Source of the DNA: Rudaea cellulosilytica DSM 22992
Lineage (GTDB): Bacteria > Pseudomonadota > Gammaproteobacteria > Xanthomonadales > Rhodanobacteraceae
DNA length: 64,000 nucleotides
Assembly: GCF_000378125.1 (NCBI RefSeq)
Contig: NZ_KB899243.1
Coordinates: 1-64,000, forward strand
Direction of reading: 5' to 3'
The notes beneath the pieces were generated by a model, which had not been told where the DNA came from, did no database searches, and saw nothing but the letters and a program-made list of their open reading frames with translations. The position numbers and the translations under genes are program-made. Positions 60,256-64,000 of the stretch are shown piece by piece. Each line of letters opens with the position of its first letter. Positions within the stretch are counted from its first letter, which is position 1.

Positions 60256-60756
60256 ATGTTCACGAGTCATCGCGAGATTGTTGACTATTGGGCACAACAC
60301 CAAGACGAGTGCGGCCTATCCGTCGACTGGTCAGAAGCCGAGAAGCTTTGCTGGCGCTGTGCGCACAAGCGCATGCTTCAACGTTGTCACATTGTTCCGC
60401 GAGCGCTTGGGGGAGATGAAAGCCCCGGCAACCTCGTGCTTCTATGTGCTCAGTGTCATGCTGAGGCACCCAATGTCGCTGACACAGAGTTTATGTGGGT
60501 CTGGCTGCGCGCTCATGCAGTCGCTTGTTATGGCACTTACTGGCAAGAACGAGGTTTTCGCGAGTACGAGTTCATCTTTCGCGAGAAACCATTCGCTGGC
60601 ATCACTCATAGCGATGAGCTTCTTCAAAAGGCATCCGATCTATTGAAGGAGCTATTTCCGCGGACCAGCAAGCACTGGGGCCAAGGAAAGATAAATCCGG
60701 CAACTGTAGCGTGGGTGTTGCGTCAGGTTGATCAGCGGGCCCGCGCTGATGTCTAG
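60256..60756 (+). CDS. HNH endonuclease-like zinc-finger protein
   Basis: A 166-residue protein with an HNH fold: Cys32-x2-Cys35 (LCWRCAHKR), RCHIVPRALGG (His45) and Cys64-x2-Cys67 plus His68 in LLCAQCHAEAP. These are the zinc and metal-binding elements of HNH nucleases. The C-terminal 90 residues are aromatic and unassigned (ACYGTYWQERGFREYEF). Base composition is less GC-rich than in the neighbours and the borders look like a mobile cassette. Whether it is an active nuclease, a defence protein or a mobile-element remnant is open. Confidence 0.72.
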   Translation: MFTSHREIVDYWAQHQDECGLSVDWSEAEKLCWRCAHKRMLQRCHIVPRALGGDESPGNLVLLCAQCHAEAPNVADTEFMWVWLRAHAVACYGTYWQERGFREYEFIFREKPFAGITHSDELLQKASDLLKELFPRTSKHWGQGKINPATVAWVLRQVDQRARADV

Positions 60757-60781
60757 ATTCAACTTCTAGATTCAACTTCTA
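60752..60781 (+). repeat. Tandem repeat (13 bp, 2.3 copies) at the HNH stop codon
   Basis: TCTAGATTCAACT at 60752-60764 and 60765-60777, then TCTA. The TAG stop of the HNH gene is in the first copy. Likely replication slippage. Confidence 0.8.
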
Positions 60782-60907
60782 AGTGCAACACCTAACGGGA
60801 CCGAGCGAACACTGCCCTCGGCGTCTTGAAGTTGTACCGCTTACGAACTTCCTTCGCCTGTCACGTTTGCGATAGATTCCATGTAGGCGCGGATTCCGAG
60901 GTTCACC

Positions 60908-61456
60908 ATGAACTGGGAAGAAGTCGGTGCAATCGGGCAAGTCGTTGGTGCAATCGGCCAGGTCGCCGCGGCATGCGGTCTCATTCCGACATTGTTCTAC
61001 CTGGCCATGCAGGTCCGCGAGCAAAACCGGGCCAATCGCCGTGCGTCACTCGATTTGCATAGCCAGCAGCAGATCGAACTCATCCGCACGATCAACGAGA
61101 GCGCGGATTTCGGCGCGATCTATCTGCGCGGACTGACGTCTTTCGAGTCGCTCGATCCGGTATCGCGTCTGCGTTTCGGGGCCTATCTGATGCGCGTATT
61201 CCGTTACTGGGACGGAATCTACTTTCACTATACGGATGGCGCCATGCCGCCGCAGTTCTGGCAATCCGTCAGGCGACAGATACAGGATGTGGTGGGCTAT
61301 CCCGGAGTGCAGGCGTGGTGGAATACGCGCAAACACTGGTACACGGAAGAATTCAACGGCCTCATTGCCGCCGTCATCAACGAAGCGCCAAGCTCGAATG
61401 CCTATGCGGCTTATACATTGCCCACTGCTCCGGACACGGCAGCAGGCGTGAGGTAA
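60908..61456 (+). CDS. Hypothetical membrane-anchored protein
   Basis: A 182-residue protein. An N-terminal hydrophobic segment (GAIGQVAAACGLIPTLFYLAM, about 14-34) suggests a single membrane anchor with the rest in the cytoplasm. The body has RRASLDLHSQQQIELIRTINES, YLRGLTSFESLDP and YWDGIYFHYTDG. No family recognised with confidence. Ends 6 nt from the convergent aminotransferase stop. Confidence 0.6.
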   Translation: MNWEEVGAIGQVVGAIGQVAAACGLIPTLFYLAMQVREQNRANRRASLDLHSQQQIELIRTINESADFGAIYLRGLTSFESLDPVSRLRFGAYLMRVFRYWDGIYFHYTDGAMPPQFWQSVRRQIQDVVGYPGVQAWWNTRKHWYTEEFNGLIAAVINEAPSSNAYAAYTLPTAPDTAAGVR

Positions 61457-61462
61457 GCGCTG

Positions 61463-62599
61463 CTACGCAGCTGCCGCGACGCGATCGAGCGCAGCCGCAA
61501 GCTGCGCCACGGTACGATCGACGTGGTGCAGCTTGTCGAGGCCGAACAGGCCGATGCGAAAGCTCATGAAGTCGGCGCGCTCGCCGCATTGCAGGGGCAC
61601 GCCGGAGGCGGTCTGCACACCTGCCTCGATGAACTTCTTCGCATTCTGTATGCCGGGGTCGGTGGTGTAGCTGACGACGACGCCGGGCGCCTCGAATCCT
61701 TTCGCCGCGACGCTCGGAAAGCCGCGCGATTCGAGCAAGGCGCGCACCTTCGCACCGAGTTCGAACTGCGCCGCGCGCGCGGGCGCGAGGCCCCAGGCCA
61801 GCGTCTCGCGCATCGCATCGCGCAGGCGCACGAGGCCATCGGTCGGCATGGTCGCGTGATAGGCGTGCTGGCCCTTTTCGTAGCCCTCGGCGATCTGCAT
61901 CCACTTCTTCAAGTCGCAGGCGAAGCTGTTGCTCGTGGTGCTTTCGATCGCCGCGCGCGCGCGCTCGCCGAGCATCACCATCGCGCAACACGGCGTGCTG
62001 CTCCAACCCTTCTGCGGCGCGCTGATCAGCACGTCGACGCCGGTCGCCTGCATGTCGACCCAGACCGCGCCCGAGGCGATGCAATCGAGCACGAACAGGG
62101 CGCCGACCTCGCGCGCGGCAGCGGACACGGTACGCAGGTAGTCGTCGGGCAGGAGGATGCCGCTGGCGGTTTCCACATGCGGCGCGAATACGAGCCTGGG
62201 TTTTTCCGCGCGTATCGTGGCGGCGACCTCGTCCGCGGGGCACGGCGCCCATGGCGCCTGCGCGGCGTCGGTCAGCTGGCGTGCCTTGCACACGATCGCG
62301 CCGGCGCCGAAACCGCCGGCATCGAAGATCTGGCTCCAGCGGTAGCTGAACCAGCCGTTGCGCACAATCAGCACTTTTTCGCGATTGCCGAACTGGCGCG
62401 CAACCGCCTCCATGCCGAAGCTGCCGCTCCCGGGCACGATGACCGCGTTGTGCGCGGCGTAGACCGACTTGAGCATGCCGAGGATGTCCTGCATCGCACC
62501 GACGAAACGCTTGGACATGTGGTTGAGCGCGCGATCGGTATAGACGACCGAAAATTCGAGCAGGCCGTCGGGATCGACATCGGGAAGCAGGCCGGGCAT
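61463..62599 (-). CDS. Class V aminotransferase (alanine-glyoxylate type)
   Basis: A 378-residue PLP enzyme. The start at 62599 has the ribosome site ACGGAGG. The PLP lysine is Lys197 in SAPQKGWSS, with Asp172 in LDCIASGAVW, and VPGSGSFGMEA is the phosphate side. It is closest in layout to alanine-glyoxylate/serine-pyruvate transaminases. The donor and acceptor are unknown. It reads with the LacI gene upstream (56-nt gap). A longer frame running through this gene into the regulator is not a fusion. Confidence 0.87.
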   Translation of the reverse strand: MPGLLPDVDPDGLLEFSVVYTDRALNHMSKRFVGAMQDILGMLKSVYAAHNAVIVPGSGSFGMEAVARQFGNREKVLIVRNGWFSYRWSQIFDAGGFGAGAIVCKARQLTDAAQAPWAPCPADEVAATIRAEKPRLVFAPHVETASGILLPDDYLRTVSAAAREVGALFVLDCIASGAVWVDMQATGVDVLISAPQKGWSSTPCCAMVMLGERARAAIESTTSNSFACDLKKWMQIAEGYEKGQHAYHATMPTDGLVRLRDAMRETLAWGLAPARAAQFELGAKVRALLESRGFPSVAAKGFEAPGVVVSYTTDPGIQNAKKFIEAGVQTASGVPLQCGERADFMSFRIGLFGLDKLHHVDRTVAQLAAALDRVAAAA

Positions 62600-62655
62600 G
62601 AGACCTCCGTGGTTGCAAGGGGCGTGCAGATTCTGTTGTACAGATTCTCCGCCAG

Positions 62656-63672
62656 TCACGTCGTGCGTACGACGAGCCGGCTCGGCAACGTTTCCGACGT
62701 GACTTTCTCGCCACGGAACAACGCCAGCGCCTTGCGCGCAAGCAGCACGCCACCTTCGTGCCAATTCTGGTGCACCGAGGTCAGCGGCGGGATGAAGGCG
62801 GCGCCGAGCGGCGTGTCGTCGTAGCCGATCACGGTCACGTCCTCGGGCACGCGCAGTCCGGCTTCGATCAGCGCGCGCACGGCACCCATCGCGAGCAGGT
62901 CGTTGATCGCGAACACGGCGTCGAAGCGCGTCTTTTTGCGCAGCAACCCGGCTACGGCCTCGAATCCCGACTCGGCCGTGAACGCCTTGTGGTCGATGAT
63001 GATCGGCGCAATGCCGTGCGTCTTCAGGTGCTTGACGAACCCGGCGTGGCGTTCGGCCATCTCGGCGTGATCGGTGTCGCCGAGAAACACCGGATGATGG
63101 CGGCCGAGCGCGACGAAACGTTCGGCGGCACTCGCTCCGCCCTGACGGTTGTCGCTGCCGACGACGACGTGTGCCTCGTCCGCGCCCGGCGCGCCCCACA
63201 CCACCATCGGCAGGCGCAGGCGGTCGAACAGATGTACCGCCTGCTGCCTGGCGCCCTGGCCGAGCAGGATCACCGCATCGGCCGCCTGCACGGCCGGCGC
63301 AAGCGCACCGGGGCGCGTGGTCAGCAGCACGCTGTAGTTTGCCGTGGCGAGTTCCTGGGCGATGCCGCCAAGCAGTTCGAGCGGATACGGATCGGACATC
63401 GGCCGGTTGACGCTCGGCTTCATCTCGACGATGACCGCGATCGTGTGGCTCTGGCGCAAGCGCAGGTTGCGCGCGCTGACGTTGAGCTTGTAGCCGTGCT
63501 CGGCGGCGAGCGCGCGCACCTTGTCGCGCGTGCCCGCGGCGACGATGCCGTTTTCGCTGAGCGCGCGCGAGACGGTGATTTTCGATACCCCGGCCAGCCG
63601 GGCGAGATCGGCCATCGTCAACGCGCCCTCGGGCGCGGCGGCAGCCTTGTCGTTGCGTCGGGATTTGGGCAT
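62656..63672 (-). CDS. LacI-family transcriptional regulator
   Basis: A 338-residue repressor. The ATG at 63672 fits the family. The helix-turn-helix is TMADLARLAGVSKITVSRAL (about 19-38), and the hinge follows. The sugar-binding domain has DAVFAINDLLAMGAVRALIEAG and VIGYDDTPLGAAFIPPLTSV. A 22-bp operator-like palindrome lies at 63788-63809, between it and a divergent gene, so it likely controls itself and that gene. Confidence 0.9.
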   Translation of the reverse strand: MPKSRRNDKAAAAPEGALTMADLARLAGVSKITVSRALSENGIVAAGTRDKVRALAAEHGYKLNVSARNLRLRQSHTIAVIVEMKPSVNRPMSDPYPLELLGGIAQELATANYSVLLTTRPGALAPAVQAADAVILLGQGARQQAVHLFDRLRLPMVVWGAPGADEAHVVVGSDNRQGGASAAERFVALGRHHPVFLGDTDHAEMAERHAGFVKHLKTHGIAPIIIDHKAFTAESGFEAVAGLLRKKTRFDAVFAINDLLAMGAVRALIEAGLRVPEDVTVIGYDDTPLGAAFIPPLTSVHQNWHEGGVLLARKALALFRGEKVTSETLPSRLVVRTT

Positions 63673-63787
63673 GCGGTGAATCGGGCCGTGCGGTCGGCAT
63701 TGCCGAGTCCGGGCTTCTAGTGTCGCGTTTCGTCGCTGCGCCGTCCATTGCGTGACCGCCGTCGATATGTGCATTCGCAGCAACTGG

Positions 63788-63809
63788 TATCGGTATCTTG
63801 ATATCGATA
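63788..63809. promoter_or_regulatory. LacI-type operator candidate
   Basis: TATCGGTATC-TT-GATATCGATA: 10-bp half-sites that match at 9 positions around a TT centre, 116 nt upstream of the LacI ATG and 88 nt upstream of the divergent ATG at 63897. Confidence 0.55.
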
Positions 63810-63896
63810 ACATTCGATGTTAGCGTGCGCCCCGAGTAGCCGTCCGGTGACAGACGCGCAGCAGCGCGCGGGCCGGGCGACACCGAGGGAGATCGG

Positions 63897-64000
63897 ATGC
63901 CATTGCACCAGTCCGCTGCGCATTTGCCTGCGCGCCCGGCCACGGAAACAGCCGCCGGTGATGCCTTGCCCGCCACGGGTGCGCTGCGCATCGTGCAAAC
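63897..64000 (+). CDS. Start of an unidentified gene, divergent from the LacI gene (partial)
   Basis: An ATG at 63897 with the ribosome site GAGGGAGAT and an open frame to the window edge (34 codons: MPLHQSAAHLPARP, then TGALRIVQT). Too short to name. Its place opposite a LacI regulator suggests a sugar or metabolite gene under that regulator. Confidence 0.5.
   Translation, partial: MPLHQSAAHLPARPATETAAGDALPATGALRIVQ

Larger units (their letters stand above)
60246..60833 (+). other. Possible integron-cassette-like segment carrying an HNH gene
   Basis: GTTAGGC (60246-60252, matches the GTTRRRY core) lies 3 nt before the HNH ATG. ACCTAAC (60790-60796, matches the RYYYAAC inverse core) lies 33 nt after its stop. 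After this come short complementary arms (GACCGAG and CTCGGCGTC) and a GTT at 60831. No complete second core is present, so integration at a secondary site is only a hypothesis. Confidence 0.35.

Noticed and set aside
61463..63991. An 842-codon frame joining the class V aminotransferase to the regulator region
   Set aside because: The part upstream of 62599 is a wrong-frame reading of the LacI gene. The aminotransferase has its own ribosome site at 62599.

Overview
The window is chromosomal DNA of a GC-rich gammaproteobacterium. The gene order prmB - aroC - asd - fimV - truA - trpF - trpB - trpA - accD, with dnaE and accA close by, is the one known from the Xanthomonadales. A Rhodanobacteraceae/Lysobacteraceae-type genome is the best guess, inferred from gene order and not from any database match. 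Most of the window is ordinary core chromosome. No rRNA, tRNA, CRISPR array or prophage was seen.

Layout. 1-1590: accessory DNA. It holds the 5' end of an IS3-type transposase, then an array of at least three small integron gene cassettes read on the minus strand and separated by attC sites, with no integrase gene visible. 1696-4632: two direct copies of the 3' end of an RND efflux gene flank a flavin amine oxidase. 4163-8432: RND pump and its membrane fusion protein. 8622-15622: dnaE, accA and a secreted GH36 alpha-galactosidase. 15627-28823: a long minus-strand run of biosynthetic and housekeeping genes (accD, trpA, trpB, a cupin/JmjC-like protein, trpF, truA, fimV, asd, a 2-hydroxyacid dehydrogenase, aroC, an NTF2-like protein, prmB). 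28932-30422: SCO protein and psd. 30441-34928: three exported proteins (esterase with beta-propeller-like repeats, LysM lytic transglycosylase, TlpA-like thioredoxin). 35071-38425: HerA-like ATPase, membrane/TPR protein and greB. 38463-41572: DUF3025, arylamine N-acetyltransferase and rimO. 41729-49970: GGDEF regulator, dienelactone hydrolase, HIT protein, and a pyroglutamate module (fused pxpB-pxpC, pxpA, DUF969, DUF979, pcp). 50146-56329: SRPBCC protein and a heavy-metal type RND tripartite efflux operon. 56552-59514: two small exported proteins, dcd and apbC. 59634-64000: DUF2147 protein, an HNH gene with cassette-like borders, a hypothetical membrane protein, a class V aminotransferase, a LacI regulator, and the start of a divergent gene.

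How the parts work together. The pxpBC-pxpA-DUF969-DUF979-pcp run reads as one translationally coupled unit. Pcp would release 5-oxoproline from peptides, PxpABC would turn it into glutamate, and DUF969/DUF979 are probable membrane partners. The OMF-MFP-RND operon encodes a complete tripartite exporter, while the 4163-8432 pump has no outer-membrane partner here.

The least ordinary features are repeats that touch genes. A roughly 67-bp REP-like palindrome occurs three times: as the linker of the fused pxpB-pxpC gene, as the whole C-terminal tail of the DUF969 gene, and at the start of prmB. A roughly 143-bp inverted-repeat element (MITE-like) sits immediately after the stop codons of pcp and dcd, and its central hairpin differs between the copies by paired, compensatory changes. 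A cassette gene at 760-1083 carries one internal stop codon.
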